From NCBI RefSeq assembly GCF_003610785.1, contig NZ_RAQQ01000004.1, positions 1-64,000 on the forward strand: 64,000 nucleotides of DNA, in the 5' to 3' direction. The translations under genes and the position numbers were made by a program. This document shows positions 18,304 through 28,245 of this stretch, in pieces; position 1 is the stretch's first letter; each line of letters opens with the position of its first letter. The notes below the pieces were generated by a model. The model did not search any database. It was not told the origin of the DNA and saw only the letters and a program-made list of their open reading frames with translations. Source of the stretch: Micromonospora globbae (GTDB lineage: Bacteria > Actinomycetota > Actinomycetes > Mycobacteriales > Micromonosporaceae).

Positions 18304-18996
18304 ATGGACACCACCGCTCGTATTCGTGCCGCCCGCTGGGCAGACAAGAACCCCGTCGCCGCGCTGATCGCCGACGCCCTCCACCCCAGCCCGCTCGCCG
18401 CCTGGCTAGTACCCGATCCACCACGGCGCCGCCAGGTCCTCACCGACGTCGTAGCGATCTGGGTGGAACACGCCATGTTCTTCGGCGACATCCACCTCAC
18501 CGACGACCACACCGCCACCATCGTCGGCTTTCACCGCTACCGGCCCATCCCACCACCGGCGCAATACCGCATCCGACTCACCGATGCCGCCGCAGGCCAC
18601 GCCAGCCGATTCGACCTGCTGGACAGCCTGCTGACCCTGAAACAACCCACCGAACCGCACTACCACCTCGCCTTCCTCGCCGTCCACCCGCGCGCGCAGA
18701 AGACCGGCCTCGGCACCGCGCTGCTCACCCACCACCGCAGCCGCCTCGACCGCATCGACCTACCGTCCTGGACCACCACACTCCCCGGCGGCGAGCCCCT
18801 GCTCGCCCTCCACGGCTACACACCCCGACCGGCGATCACCCTGCCCGACGGCCCAACCCTGCACCCGATGCGCCGCAACGCCCACCACGACAGCAACGTC
18901 CAAGCCGGACGCCATGCCGCTCTACAGCGGCCCGACGTAGGGAACAGACGCCACCAGACGTCGAAGGCGAACTTCACGACTCCCAGGAGGGGTTGA
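18304..18996 (+). CDS. GNAT-family N-acetyltransferase
   Basis: 230 aa from ATG 18304, 26 nt after the GPP34 stop. The acetyl-CoA-binding motif is visible as LAFLAVHPRAQKTGLGTALLTHHRSRLD (residues ~120-148, with the R/Q-x-x-G-x-G/A signature as QKTGLG). The preceding region PDPPRRRQVLTDVV is typical of small-molecule GNATs. The last ~35 residues (after HPMRRNAHHD) are basic and low in complexity and run into IS debris, so the true C-terminus may have been altered by insertion. The substrate is unknown. Confidence 0.75.
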   Translation: MDTTARIRAARWADKNPVAALIADALHPSPLAAWLVPDPPRRRQVLTDVVAIWVEHAMFFGDIHLTDDHTATIVGFHRYRPIPPPAQYRIRLTDAAAGHASRFDLLDSLLTLKQPTEPHYHLAFLAVHPRAQKTGLGTALLTHHRSRLDRIDLPSWTTTLPGGEPLLALHGYTPRPAITLPDGPTLHPMRRNAHHDSNVQAGRHAALQRPDVGNRRHQTSKANFTTPRRG

Positions 18997-19053
18997 CTAT
19001 CTCGCCGTCGACGGGTGGCCGGCGAGCCGGGAAACGGGCCGGAGGGGGCTGCA

Positions 19054-19323
19054 GTGGCCGACCGCGGGTCGCAGTTTCACAGCCGGAAGCTCGTCCGCGC
19101 CCTGCAACAGCACCACATGATCGGCTCGATGGGCAGAGTCGGCGCCGCGGGCGACAACGCCGCCATGGAATCGTTCTTCGGCCTGCTGCAGAACAACGTC
19201 CTCGACCGCGTAACTGGACCACCCCGACAGCGAATGAGGACCGCGATTGTGACGTGGATCGAACGAACCTACCACCGCTGGCGACGACAGCACTCTCTGT
19301 CCCGGTTGGCCCCTATCGAGTAG
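19054..19323 (+). pseudogene. IS3-family transposase (OrfB integrase) C-terminal fragment
   Basis: The frame (open from about 19015) starts inside the integrase core at VADRGSQFHSRKLVRAL and includes GSMGRVGAAGDNAAMESFFGLLQNN (the last DDE Glu region) and IVTWIERTYHRWRR. The first two-thirds of the protein, with the first catalytic Asp, are absent. It ends in a stop at 19321, where SRLAPIE matches the family's LTPVEFE end. Confidence 0.8.
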
Positions 19324-19445
19324 GAGACCATCATGACCCCGCCGGCCAGTCAGGCCGCGTGACTGAACTGTCACCTATCGGTGCTACTCCCGCTGTGCCG
19401 CCACAAGGGCAGTAGCGGCGGGCGACCATCGGCGTTTGACCGGGC

Positions 19446-19557
19446 GTCTACAAGAAGCGCAACGTCGCCGAACGTTGCTTAACCGACTCAATCAGTGGCG
19501 TGACCTCGCCACCCGCTATGCAAAACGCGCATCGCCCTACCGGGCGAGCCTCCACTC
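19446..19557 (+). pseudogene. IS5-family transposase C-terminal scrap
   Basis: VYKKRNVAERC is in one frame and NRLNQWRDLATRYAKRASPYRASL in another. Together they match the conserved YKRRN.VERCF..LK.WR..ATRYDK end of IS5-group transposases, split by one frameshift. Only about 40 codons survive. Confidence 0.6.
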
Positions 19558-19614
19558 ATCGCCACTGTCATCTGACTTCCATGATCGGCAGGACACACCC
19601 TAGCCAGGCTGCCG

Positions 19615-21564
19615 TCAGAGGTCCACCTGCGAGAAGTACCCTAGCTCGGGGTCGTTGAAGGTCCCGATCACAAGACCGCGGTCGAGGAATCGATTGAACT
19701 CCTCACAGCTCGTCTCGGGCAGCAGTGCGCACCCGTGGCATGCGGCCAGGTTGCAGGAGTCGGGGCCTTGGCCTTTCTCGCCGATGTCCATACAGACCGG
19801 GTCGGTGGAGCACCAACGCGCGCCGCTGATGGCTGCAGCGAAGACCGAGCGCAGGTTGTCCGGCCTCGCCATGCGCACCAGGCCGCCCATGGTGCCTTCG
19901 GAGTCACCGGCCGCCGTGTAGATGAGCAGGCCCGCCATCTCGCGACCGAGGGTCGCCGACACGTAGAGGCGCTCGCGCAGGGATGCCGAGCTGTAACCAC
20001 ACGTGAAAACCAACTCGTTGATCAGCAGGTGACCGAGCGTGTGTAGGAGCACGAAACGCGGGGTGAGCGGGCGGGCTTGCAAGCTTCGCTGGTGAGCGGC
20101 CAAGCTATAGTTGGCAGCGATCTTGTCGGCCCGCCGTTGCACCTCCGCACGGGCCTCCCACGCTGCTAGGCGCCCGGGTTCAAGCTCAAAGTAGATCCCC
20201 TCGCCTTTGACGACGTATGCGGGCAGCCAGTCCTGGTCTGGGTGAAGCGGTGTGCGCCGCAGCAACGCCTTGCCCACGCTGAGTCGTAGTACTTCGTCAT
20301 AGACCCGTGTAAAGCCGCGCAACGCTCTCGTTTCACGCAGGACGTCAACCGAACGCACCCGCTCCAGGGACGGCTCCAAATCCGCGTGCATTCCTGGATC
20401 GGTCGCTGTCAGATAGTCGTCCTTGGGAGTCTCGCGAATCTGTTCGAACTCGGGGTAGCGCCATTCCTCGTCACCCGTCAGCAGCTCCTCGTCGCTGTCC
20501 CCGGCGGGCTGTGGCTGCTCGGCGCCGATACCGAAGAAGTCGCGGTAGCCAGCCATGAGCTCGTCGTCCGCGATCGGCCTGAACAGTTCCGGCGGGACAT
20601 TCTGCAGGAGCTGCTTGCGCAGGAGGCCAACATCGAGATCTGCCCCGAAGATGCTATGCAGGGTCCGCATGGTGGTGCTCACCGCCGGGTGGCGCATCAG
20701 CTCATGCATCTGAGCACTGACGGCGCCCTCTTGGCGCGGCAGGTAGATCGAGGACTCCACCTTCGGGAAGTAGACGTTGCCCGCAGCACGCAGGGCAGCC
20801 CGCACAGGTAGGTCGCACGTACCCTCAAGCCGATGCAGCCACGGGCGCGCTCCGGTGCAGTAGTAGGGATCCGCGGGACCGGCTAGCCGGTCCGTGAGCC
20901 AGGTGTGCTCCTCACCAACGGAACCGGGCAGCGTGGCCGTGATGTTCTGAAGAGAACGCTCCGCCCCACAACCCAGGCGCTCGTCACGGTTGCCCCTCGC
21001 GTCGTAGCCGCACGTGACCACCTGGCCTTCCAGTCCACTACCGCCACGCGATACCAGCCTGAGCAGCCCTGCGCATTGGGGGTTGTTGGACCGATGAACC
21101 CACTTCTCGAACGGGAAATCATCGATGTGGCCGTTGCGGCAGATCGCTACGAACGGCACCTGAGACATACGCGGCTTGTACTGCCGCTCGCCGTGTTCGC
21201 GATCGGGACACTGCTCTTGCTGTTGCATGCTGAGCGTGCTGAGTTTGAGGCGCTTGCAGTACATGCAGAAGGACCAGCGGGGGAAGCGCAGCACTGGGAC
21301 GGCCAGCCTGACGTTGCGTGTGTCGTTGCCAGTGGCCCGGGGGCGCCAGTCGGGCGGCAGCCGGAACTCGGAGACCCTTAGCCGGGCTTCCAGGCGCCAG
21401 TCGTGCTCCTGGTACTCCTCGAGCGCTAGGTTGCTCACGTCATCGACGTCATACCAGTGGTCGAGCCCGGCGGTGATAACCGATGTGCCGTTGACAAGGA
21501 CGCTCATTGCGCCGACGCCGAACGGAGTCACGAGCTGCGCCCGTCTCATGCTCCCGCTGCTCAC
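19615..21564 (-). CDS. drmB: DrmB-type DUF1998 protein of a DISARM-like system
   Basis: 649 aa. The start is GTG 21564, overlapping the helicase TGA (GTGA), with GAGGAGG 5 nt upstream; the longer frame to 21783 is antisense read-through of the helicase gene. The N-terminus RRAQLVTPFGVGAMSVL is typical of DrmB. A cysteine cluster FCMYCKRL...C lies near residues 98-120, and the C-terminal DUF1998 block has CNLAACHGCALLPETSC near 595-620, both probable zinc sites. In DISARM, DrmB works with the DrmA helicase to block incoming phage DNA. It is the last gene of a five-gene operon. Confidence 0.85.
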   Translation of the reverse strand: MSSGSMRRAQLVTPFGVGAMSVLVNGTSVITAGLDHWYDVDDVSNLALEEYQEHDWRLEARLRVSEFRLPPDWRPRATGNDTRNVRLAVPVLRFPRWSFCMYCKRLKLSTLSMQQQEQCPDREHGERQYKPRMSQVPFVAICRNGHIDDFPFEKWVHRSNNPQCAGLLRLVSRGGSGLEGQVVTCGYDARGNRDERLGCGAERSLQNITATLPGSVGEEHTWLTDRLAGPADPYYCTGARPWLHRLEGTCDLPVRAALRAAGNVYFPKVESSIYLPRQEGAVSAQMHELMRHPAVSTTMRTLHSIFGADLDVGLLRKQLLQNVPPELFRPIADDELMAGYRDFFGIGAEQPQPAGDSDEELLTGDEEWRYPEFEQIRETPKDDYLTATDPGMHADLEPSLERVRSVDVLRETRALRGFTRVYDEVLRLSVGKALLRRTPLHPDQDWLPAYVVKGEGIYFELEPGRLAAWEARAEVQRRADKIAANYSLAAHQRSLQARPLTPRFVLLHTLGHLLINELVFTCGYSSASLRERLYVSATLGREMAGLLIYTAAGDSEGTMGGLVRMARPDNLRSVFAAAISGARWCSTDPVCMDIGEKGQGPDSCNLAACHGCALLPETSCEEFNRFLDRGLVIGTFNDPELGYFSQVDL

Positions 21565-24500
21565 GGTGCCTCCTCGTTTCCGGCGTCTGCCTGGGCGTAG
21601 GCCGTCGAGATCCTCAGCCGGCATTCCGCGTCGACGTTGCGCATGCTCGTCGGCACGTCCCAGATCGTTGCCTTGCTGCCCAAGTCGGGCAGCGTGCCGG
21701 CGTAGCGCATCAGCCCTTGCTTGGGATCGCTCTGCGCGCCAATGGCGTTTGCCTCCCACTCGGTGCGCTCCCACATGGACCACTCGCGTGCCCGCTGCCG
21801 GGCCATCCGCTCCAGTACCTTCACCTCATCTGGATCCACGACCTGTGCCCGCTCGCGCAACAGCTCGATGGCCTGCTCATAGGCCGCCCGCGGGAACGGG
21901 TGCGGTCCGATGCCAGCGGTTACTTGCCTGATGTGCGCGATCGTGGCGGCGTGCAGGGCGCGGCGCAGGACGGGTGCGGCGAAGGGGGTCACTGAGGTGG
22001 GCTCAACCTGCGCGTAGAGCTGCTGGTGGTAGGTGCGGAATCGCTCGTAGTGACTGCGGTCCCGTGGCTTGGCCGCCCCGTAAATCGTGATGACAAGGCC
22101 GGGGCTCACGTCGGCGCGACGACCCACTCGACCGCTGACCTGGATGTACTGCGCTGTCGTCTTCGGCTGGCCGACAATCGTCATGAGACCGAGCCGGTCG
22201 ATGTCGACCCCGACCTCGATGATATTCGAGGCCAGGCAGATGTCGACGCAGCCCTGCTGGTCGATCTTCGTCTCCAGCTGCTGGATGGCCTTCGGGATCT
22301 CATCGCTGCGGCGGCGTGATGTGAGCTCCATCGTGACGCTCGGCCAGCGCGGACTAATGCCGTCGCGCCTACGAAGTGCGGTCAGGTAGTCAGGAACGTC
22401 GGACTGGAGGAGTGAGACCGTGTTGCCGAGTTCTCGAAGGCTGTTCAGGAAGTTTAGGTTGGTCCAGTAGCCGTCGCGGTCGGCCTCTGGGATGAGGGTC
22501 GCCGCCTGCAATGTGGCTGCCGTTACGCGCACCTGGACGGTCTGGGTCGATCCTAGTGACGCGCTCATGACGCCGAGATACCGCCGCCCGGGCTCTGGAC
22601 TGCCATCCGGCAAGGTGGCCGGCTCGGCGAAGAAAGAGTGCCCTTCTTCCAGGCCGTGGGGCGGGAAAAGCGCCACCTGGTGACGTCCGAAGAGTCCTCT
22701 GATTTGGTCCTCGTAGCGGCGGGTCGTCGCCGTCGACGCGATGATCTTCGGCGGTACTGGCGTCTCGCTTCGCCTGTCTGTGCAGAGGTCGTCGATGACG
22801 GGTTCATACAGGCCCACCATCGAACCCAGCGGCCCCGCGATAAGGTGAAGCTCGTCCTGGATGATCAGCCCTGGCGGCGAGACCTCGCGGTTGCCGTCGT
22901 CACCCAGGCCAAACAGCCGGCGGGCCATCGGGCGCCAAGCCATCATGGCGAACTTGTCAACCGTGCCGATTACGATCGACGGCCTCACCTCGTAGATGTC
23001 CTCATCGACGACGTGGACGGGCAGTCCGGTGCGTCCCGAGAACCTGCAAGACCGGTCGACGCAGCGCAGGACGACCTTCGAGCCAACCTGGTCGTAGCCG
23101 ATGACGTCCTGGCCAGCGCGGCCTCGGGGTTTCATGCCCATCTGCGTCCCACACCATGGGCACCGCAGGAGGAGGAACATGTTCTGCTCGTTAACTCCAC
23201 GCCGCATGCGGCGCAGGCTCTCGACAGCCTGGTTCCAAGTGTTGGGCGTCGACGTACCGCCGAGCCAAATACCGATGCCGAACGGTGACTGGCCGAGTTC
23301 TGCCTGGTTCTTGGAGCGGATGTCCTCGAGAACGCAGATCAGCGAGGCCGCACGCAGGAACTGCTGGGCAGTAAGCAGGCGCAACGTGTACCGCATGAGG
23401 GTGTCGGTGCCAGCGTCATGCGGATTACGCAGGCGACGCGCGAGCAGGCTTATCGCGGATGCTCCCAGGTATGCCTCGGTCTTGCCGCCACCGGTCGGGA
23501 AGAAGATCAGATCGACGAGCGACCGGCTGCCGCGAGTGGGTTCCACCAGCTCCGGCAGGCTCGCGAGGATGAACGCGATCTGGAAGGGACGCCAGTTGCC
23601 CTGTCCTGCCTGTGGCGTTGCTTCCGGGTGCGGCCCCGATGGCCGGAGGATGTCGTCGCGTCCGCGCTCAACCTCGCGCAGCGGTAGCCGGGAACGCACC
23701 TGCTGAAAGAGCATCGCCTCGTTAGCCAGCCGGAATGCCCGTTCGGCGATCGGGTTGGAACCGACAAGCTCCCAGCCAGTACGCATGCGCCCGAGCGCTT
23801 CCCTGCACAAGCGCACATGCCGCCGCGCGGCATCATGAAAACGCGGCAACATGCCTGGAATCTCCGCCTCCTGGCGGCTGATCCAATCGCCGTACAGAGT
23901 GAGCAAAGTCTCGACCTGGCTTCGCCCATCCGCGCTGCCCATGGCGAGTTCGGCCATGCTCACGCTGACCCGGACACGCTTGCCCGACTCGTCGGTCAAA
24001 TAGATGTCGGGCGTTAGGCTGACGACCTCATACGCAGGGAGCGGGTCGGCTCGCACCCATTGGGCAACATCGCTCCCCTCGCCACCTCCCCAGCCGGCGG
24101 CACAGCCATGGCCGATGGCGAATGTACGTTTGTTCCTGTAGAGCAAGTCGATCGACTGCTCCTCCTCGTCCAGACCGGGGAGTCCGACCTCGGGATAAGC
24201 CTCGATTGTTAGGCCCGCTGCCGCTTGTACGCTGAGGCCCATCTGGAAGAGCGCACTTGTCGGCCCAGTGCCGGCTGCCCGGTTCTGCATGGCGACGGTG
24301 ACCAGGCGAAGCTCGGGGTCCGACTCGCCCGGAACTGGGCGGCTGAAAACCTGTACTGTCGGCGTGACGCGCAGCGGCTCAGCGCCGTCTGGAACCATCG
24401 GAACTTCCCAGAGCCTGTTGGTGCTTGAATGCAGGACAGCATCTGGGGCCGATCCTGTTAGCTCGAATGGCCGCCGCAGCCACCACGTCCACGGGTTGGT

Positions 24501-25040
24501 CCTCCCGGGTACGTAGACACTGATCCGGTCGTAGTAGGCGCCGGTGACGTTCAGCTCGAGTGAGCCGCCCGTCCTAATGCGAACCTTGAAGGAAATCGCC
24601 ATAGCGGAGGGCTTGAAGCGGTTGGCGTCGGTCAGGTCGAAGTCATCCGAGTCGGCAACGTCTTGGTGGAGCGTGCCCGGGACCTCGATCGGAGGAGCGT
24701 CAGGATTGTCCTCACTTTCCCCCAGACCCGAAACCCAGGTGACGTCCATATCACCACCGATGCCCTCGCTGGTGGCGCTGGGCGCGGTGGTTGCCTGCTG
24801 CGAGGCACCGGGGTAGAGGACGCCTATGCCATAGCGGTGCAGTGGATCGGCTTGAGTCAGAATCTCCTGGAGCGTCGTGGCCTCGTGGAACTGGCCGCGG
24901 CTGGCTTCAAGCGACTCGAAGTGGACCGTTCCGCTCGAGCAGTCAATGGGAACGCCAACCGGCGGCTCGCCGGGGTGCGGCCCGAACAACTCCCGGCGCA
25001 CGGCATCCTCGATGACTTTCCGCGCTTGCAAGCCGGTCAT
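21561..25040 (-). CDS. drmA: DrmA-type superfamily 2 helicase of a DISARM-like system
   Basis: 1159 aa from ATG 25040, overlapping the NERD-helicase stop (ATGA). Motifs: Walker A FFPTGGGKTEAYLG near residue 517, the DELH box LIIQDELHLIAGPLGSMVG near 730, motif III ASTATTRR, and motifs V-VI ASNIIEVGVDIDRLGLM and QVSGRVGRR near 940-975. The long, poorly conserved N-terminal ~480 residues, the GGGKTE loop and the DELHLI-GPLGS signature are those of DISARM DrmA (related to MrfA-type helicases), which loads on phage DNA ends in partnership with DrmB. The operon position, directly before drmB, is the usual one. Confidence 0.88.
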   Translation of the reverse strand: MTGLQARKVIEDAVRRELFGPHPGEPPVGVPIDCSSGTVHFESLEASRGQFHEATTLQEILTQADPLHRYGIGVLYPGASQQATTAPSATSEGIGGDMDVTWVSGLGESEDNPDAPPIEVPGTLHQDVADSDDFDLTDANRFKPSAMAISFKVRIRTGGSLELNVTGAYYDRISVYVPGRTNPWTWWLRRPFELTGSAPDAVLHSSTNRLWEVPMVPDGAEPLRVTPTVQVFSRPVPGESDPELRLVTVAMQNRAAGTGPTSALFQMGLSVQAAAGLTIEAYPEVGLPGLDEEEQSIDLLYRNKRTFAIGHGCAAGWGGGEGSDVAQWVRADPLPAYEVVSLTPDIYLTDESGKRVRVSVSMAELAMGSADGRSQVETLLTLYGDWISRQEAEIPGMLPRFHDAARRHVRLCREALGRMRTGWELVGSNPIAERAFRLANEAMLFQQVRSRLPLREVERGRDDILRPSGPHPEATPQAGQGNWRPFQIAFILASLPELVEPTRGSRSLVDLIFFPTGGGKTEAYLGASAISLLARRLRNPHDAGTDTLMRYTLRLLTAQQFLRAASLICVLEDIRSKNQAELGQSPFGIGIWLGGTSTPNTWNQAVESLRRMRRGVNEQNMFLLLRCPWCGTQMGMKPRGRAGQDVIGYDQVGSKVVLRCVDRSCRFSGRTGLPVHVVDEDIYEVRPSIVIGTVDKFAMMAWRPMARRLFGLGDDGNREVSPPGLIIQDELHLIAGPLGSMVGLYEPVIDDLCTDRRSETPVPPKIIASTATTRRYEDQIRGLFGRHQVALFPPHGLEEGHSFFAEPATLPDGSPEPGRRYLGVMSASLGSTQTVQVRVTAATLQAATLIPEADRDGYWTNLNFLNSLRELGNTVSLLQSDVPDYLTALRRRDGISPRWPSVTMELTSRRRSDEIPKAIQQLETKIDQQGCVDICLASNIIEVGVDIDRLGLMTIVGQPKTTAQYIQVSGRVGRRADVSPGLVITIYGAAKPRDRSHYERFRTYHQQLYAQVEPTSVTPFAAPVLRRALHAATIAHIRQVTAGIGPHPFPRAAYEQAIELLRERAQVVDPDEVKVLERMARQRAREWSMWERTEWEANAIGAQSDPKQGLMRYAGTLPDLGSKATIWDVPTSMRNVDAECRLRISTAYAQADAGNEEAP

Positions 25041-26743
25041 GCATTTCCTCCCACAACGGTCCGAGCGGTCCCGGTCTCGATCAGAGCGAAGAGGCGATCT
25101 GTTGCCCTGGTCATGCCGACGTACATCAGCGACTCGAAGCCCGGCACGAGCCGGTGGTCCAGGTCAGTGACCACGACAGCCGGCGCCTCAAGCCCTTTGA
25201 AGGCTTGGATGGTGGTATGCAGAAGCTGGCCTGGACGTCCGTGCCGGCCATCGGCCGGATGCAGCACCTGGCGGAGCCAGGAATTGGGCGTTGTCTGGGC
25301 TGTGGACCCATTTCGGAGCGGGCTGAGTACCACGATCTCGTTAAGCTCGTAGCCCTCGTCTCTCAATGCCCGTACCGCCTGCACCAGCAGCGGCGACTGG
25401 TCGGCTCCCGCAGTGTACGGCACCAAGGTCGGGTCGACGCCGTCGTCCTGCCGACGGAAGTGCCTGTACCCCGGTCGCAGTTTGCTGAACAGGTTCACCT
25501 GGTAGCCGATGCGTGGCAGGTTCCGACAATTGGCGGTCAGCCGATGGGAGCTGAGGCGCGGGATGCGAGCACCAAGCGACGCCCGGCCGTCACCGGACTC
25601 AAATATTGCCTGGCGCTCGAAGTCGCCGAAGAGGAGGATACGACCATCGGCTAGCCCGCCGGCGACCATCAGATCCAACACATCGAGATAGGAATCCCTG
25701 ACCATGTCCTGGATCTCGTCAACGATCAGGAAGTCACCCGCGAGATCTGGCCGGTCAAGCAGGACCTCCAGCGCGGATTCGGGAAGGTCTCGTTCCCAGA
25801 ACGCTGCCCCAGCGCCGGGCGGGACCTTGGATCCCGAAATCCGCAGCAGCTCTTGATGCAACGTGCCGACTGTCAGCCCCGCAGCACCACCGAGGTCGTA
25901 GGAAAGTTTCCGGCCGAGGAGCTTGTTGAAGCACAGCAGCCTGCCCGAGCGACCTTGCGCGACCTCACGCTGGGCAGCCTCGACGGCAAGCAGGGTCTTG
26001 CCCGAGCCCGCCGGACCCGCGAAAAGGACTGCCGGGTTGTCGGCCATGGCGTCTAGCGCGAGGTACTGCTCCTCGATGAAGGTGACGAGCTCGGTTTGGC
26101 GGGCACGGCGTATGTCGCCCGCAACGTTGGCAATCTCGAAGCGAGGCCTCAGCAGCGAGGCGATCCGCGCAGACATCGCGGCATCCGGGCCGGTGCCGCC
26201 ATACGAGAAGTACCGAATCTTGTCGTCGAGGTGCTTCATCCCCTGAGCGAGGGTACGCAGCACAGCTGAGGCGGCACCGTTACGTAGATCCTCAGAGTCG
26301 AGCACCTGCCAGTCGTGCCACTCCGGCGTCGGCGGTAGCATCGTGCGTGCCCGCACATGCGTGAACCAGACGGCGCTGAGCATGGGGATCGAACGCAGAT
26401 CGACGCCCCTCTTTGTGAGGAAGCGTCTGATGCTGTACATCGCCTCGCTTGCTTGTTGGAACGGCCCGCGAGCGGTCGGAGCGTCGCTGCCCAGCTTCCA
26501 GAGCCCATCCGGGAGACGGTTGATGACGTGGTGCGACTTCACTTCAACGACCAGCACACCCCTGCCGGGCACAATGACGACGAAGTCGGCCTCACCTTCA
26601 ACGTGCCGGACGTGGTCGGCGATGCCCAGCGAGTGCAGCACAAACCAGTCGTTGGTGCCGTCAGCTGACTGCAGCGCGGCGTAGAGGGCACGCTCCCCGG
26701 GTGGTGAGCCCTCGGGGCAGTAGGCGGGCATCATTCGAGCCAT
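25037..26743 (-). CDS. NERD nuclease-domain / UvrD-like superfamily 1 helicase
   Basis: 568 aa. ATG 26743 has GGAG 6 nt upstream; ATG 26734, overlapping the upstream TGA, is an alternative. Residues ~15-125 form a NERD (nuclease-related) domain with GEADFVVIVPGRGVLVVEVKS, giving the D...E-x-K signature of the restriction-endonuclease fold. The helicase part has Walker A AGPAGSGKTLL near 246, Walker B DFLIVDEIQDM near 340, and the UvrD-type end TTIQAFKGLEAPAVVV and YVGMTRATDRLFAL near 510-550. NERD-helicases occur in several defence systems. Here one lies inside a DISARM-like operon, where DrmC (a phospholipase D-type protein) might be expected, so it may be the nuclease component. Confidence 0.85.
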   Translation of the reverse strand: MARMMPAYCPEGSPPGERALYAALQSADGTNDWFVLHSLGIADHVRHVEGEADFVVIVPGRGVLVVEVKSHHVINRLPDGLWKLGSDAPTARGPFQQASEAMYSIRRFLTKRGVDLRSIPMLSAVWFTHVRARTMLPPTPEWHDWQVLDSEDLRNGAASAVLRTLAQGMKHLDDKIRYFSYGGTGPDAAMSARIASLLRPRFEIANVAGDIRRARQTELVTFIEEQYLALDAMADNPAVLFAGPAGSGKTLLAVEAAQREVAQGRSGRLLCFNKLLGRKLSYDLGGAAGLTVGTLHQELLRISGSKVPPGAGAAFWERDLPESALEVLLDRPDLAGDFLIVDEIQDMVRDSYLDVLDLMVAGGLADGRILLFGDFERQAIFESGDGRASLGARIPRLSSHRLTANCRNLPRIGYQVNLFSKLRPGYRHFRRQDDGVDPTLVPYTAGADQSPLLVQAVRALRDEGYELNEIVVLSPLRNGSTAQTTPNSWLRQVLHPADGRHGRPGQLLHTTIQAFKGLEAPAVVVTDLDHRLVPGFESLMYVGMTRATDRLFALIETGTARTVVGGNA

Positions 26744-28245
26744 TGCCCGCTCCGGTCTTCGAACGGCACTCTCGCATCGTGGCGTAGCACGATCTCCGTG
26801 TGTGGGGAGATCGCCAGCACTCGAGTCGCAATCAGCCCCCGCACACCCTCCCTGCCGATGTCTAGTCTCCAGTGACCGTCACGTTCCATCGCGGAAAGGT
26901 CCGCTTCGGACACAGCTCTTTCCAGCTGATCGCGCAGGTTGGCACTGGCCTGATGGTGGGCACGTCGCAGCATAGTGGCCAGACCGAAGGTCGGCTGGAT
27001 CGGGATGCCGAGCCAACTCAGCAGTGCATCAAAGTCCTCGTCGCGGTTTGGGCGTATCAAAGCAGGATCAGTCCAGGCACGCACCCGGTCTGCGGTCCTG
27101 ACGCCACGGGCCCGGAGTTCCCTGACCGCCTCCGGATAGGAAATCAACTCCAAACGGCGGGCGAGAGCTTCCTTCCATGCCTTCTGGGCTGCGTCAACGG
27201 CAGGACCCTTGGCAGACAACAGCGCCAGCGCCGTCCGATAGAGAGCGCCCCGCTCGGTCTCTCCCTGGCGCAACAGTAGGTAGGTGCCCGGGCGGACAGC
27301 GTTGACCTCCGTGTAGACAACGCGCTCGCCGGGCGGCTGCGTCGGGTCGAGCGCCCGAATGCGGTCACCGTCGTCAAGGTAGATTGCGAGGTTGCCACTC
27401 AGTAACACCTTGCGTGCCGCGACCTCGTCGGCTCCGGGCAGCCGGTCGGCCGATCTCCTGCCGCCCCAACTCGGCTGCGGGAGGAAGTCCTCTTCCACCT
27501 CGTCCGCGCCGTCCTCGCCAACGGGCCCGCTGGTGTCACCCAAGATGGATACTGTGGCTCCGATACAGATCGCGCCGTCGGCATAGGCGGCGATCGGTGA
27601 CCGCGGGATCGATCTGTCGCCAAACCAGGCGGGCACGAAGAATTTGATCACGCTCATGATAGGCGCTGTCACCAGTGATGACCGGTAGAACCGCGGTGGC
27701 CCCACGACAAGCGCCTGGCTTCGGTCCGGCTGCTCCCGTTCCAACTCGCCCGCGGTCAGCACCGACGTGTCCAGATCGCGGAGCCATGTGGCCAGTGCCA
27801 TTTGGGCTGGCTTGCTCGCCGCAACGACGACGCACTCTGACCCGCCGGCCTCCTCGATAGAGCGAATGAGAACGGCGCCGAGCGGAGGGACTGTTTCGCC
27901 GACGGCCTGAGCAGCGGTGGCCAGTTCGTCGAGCAAGGCCTCATCAGCCACCGCACCGCGAAGGCGGCTGACCTGACGACGGACCTGCTCACACATCTCG
28001 ACGACCGCCGGGTTGTACCTGGCCGGCTGCGGCTGCGTAATCAGGCGCCACCGGAGCGCCTTGGCCGCACTCAGGAGGTCCTCCCACAGACCGGGGCCAT
28101 CGTCGCGAACCGCAAGCAATAGCCGGCGGACTGCGGCGTTAAGTCGCGCTCCCGCCGGATCACCGACTGCGATGACCTCGACGCCATTGAGCGCAACCGA
28201 TGCCGCGGCGGCGTAGCGGCGGTTCAGCTCCGCGATCCGGCTCAT
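26731..28245 (-). CDS. DrmE-like protein, C-terminal-half candidate
   Basis: 504 aa from ATG 28245, with its start overlapping the stop of the upstream gene (ATGA). No catalytic motif is obvious. Residues ~150-240 (ECVVVAASKPAQMALATWL, SQALVVGPPRFY, FFVPAWFGDRSIPRSPIAAY) resemble a helicase-like RecA fold without a P-loop. The region 275-350 has GDRIRALDPTQPPGERVVYTE and RPGTYLLLRQGE, followed by helical segments. Position, size and pairing with the 337-aa gene suggest the C-terminal half of a DISARM DrmE protein (usually about 800-900 aa) encoded as two chains. I base this on context and general resemblance, so the name is tentative. Confidence 0.5.
   Translation of the reverse strand: MSRIAELNRRYAAAASVALNGVEVIAVGDPAGARLNAAVRRLLLAVRDDGPGLWEDLLSAAKALRWRLITQPQPARYNPAVVEMCEQVRRQVSRLRGAVADEALLDELATAAQAVGETVPPLGAVLIRSIEEAGGSECVVVAASKPAQMALATWLRDLDTSVLTAGELEREQPDRSQALVVGPPRFYRSSLVTAPIMSVIKFFVPAWFGDRSIPRSPIAAYADGAICIGATVSILGDTSGPVGEDGADEVEEDFLPQPSWGGRRSADRLPGADEVAARKVLLSGNLAIYLDDGDRIRALDPTQPPGERVVYTEVNAVRPGTYLLLRQGETERGALYRTALALLSAKGPAVDAAQKAWKEALARRLELISYPEAVRELRARGVRTADRVRAWTDPALIRPNRDEDFDALLSWLGIPIQPTFGLATMLRRAHHQASANLRDQLERAVSEADLSAMERDGHWRLDIGREGVRGLIATRVLAISPHTEIVLRHDARVPFEDRSGQWLE

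Noticed and set aside
21565..21783. Upstream extension of the DrmB frame
   Set aside because: It is antisense-frame sequence of the DrmA end. GTG 21564 has GAGGAGG and a GTGA overlap.
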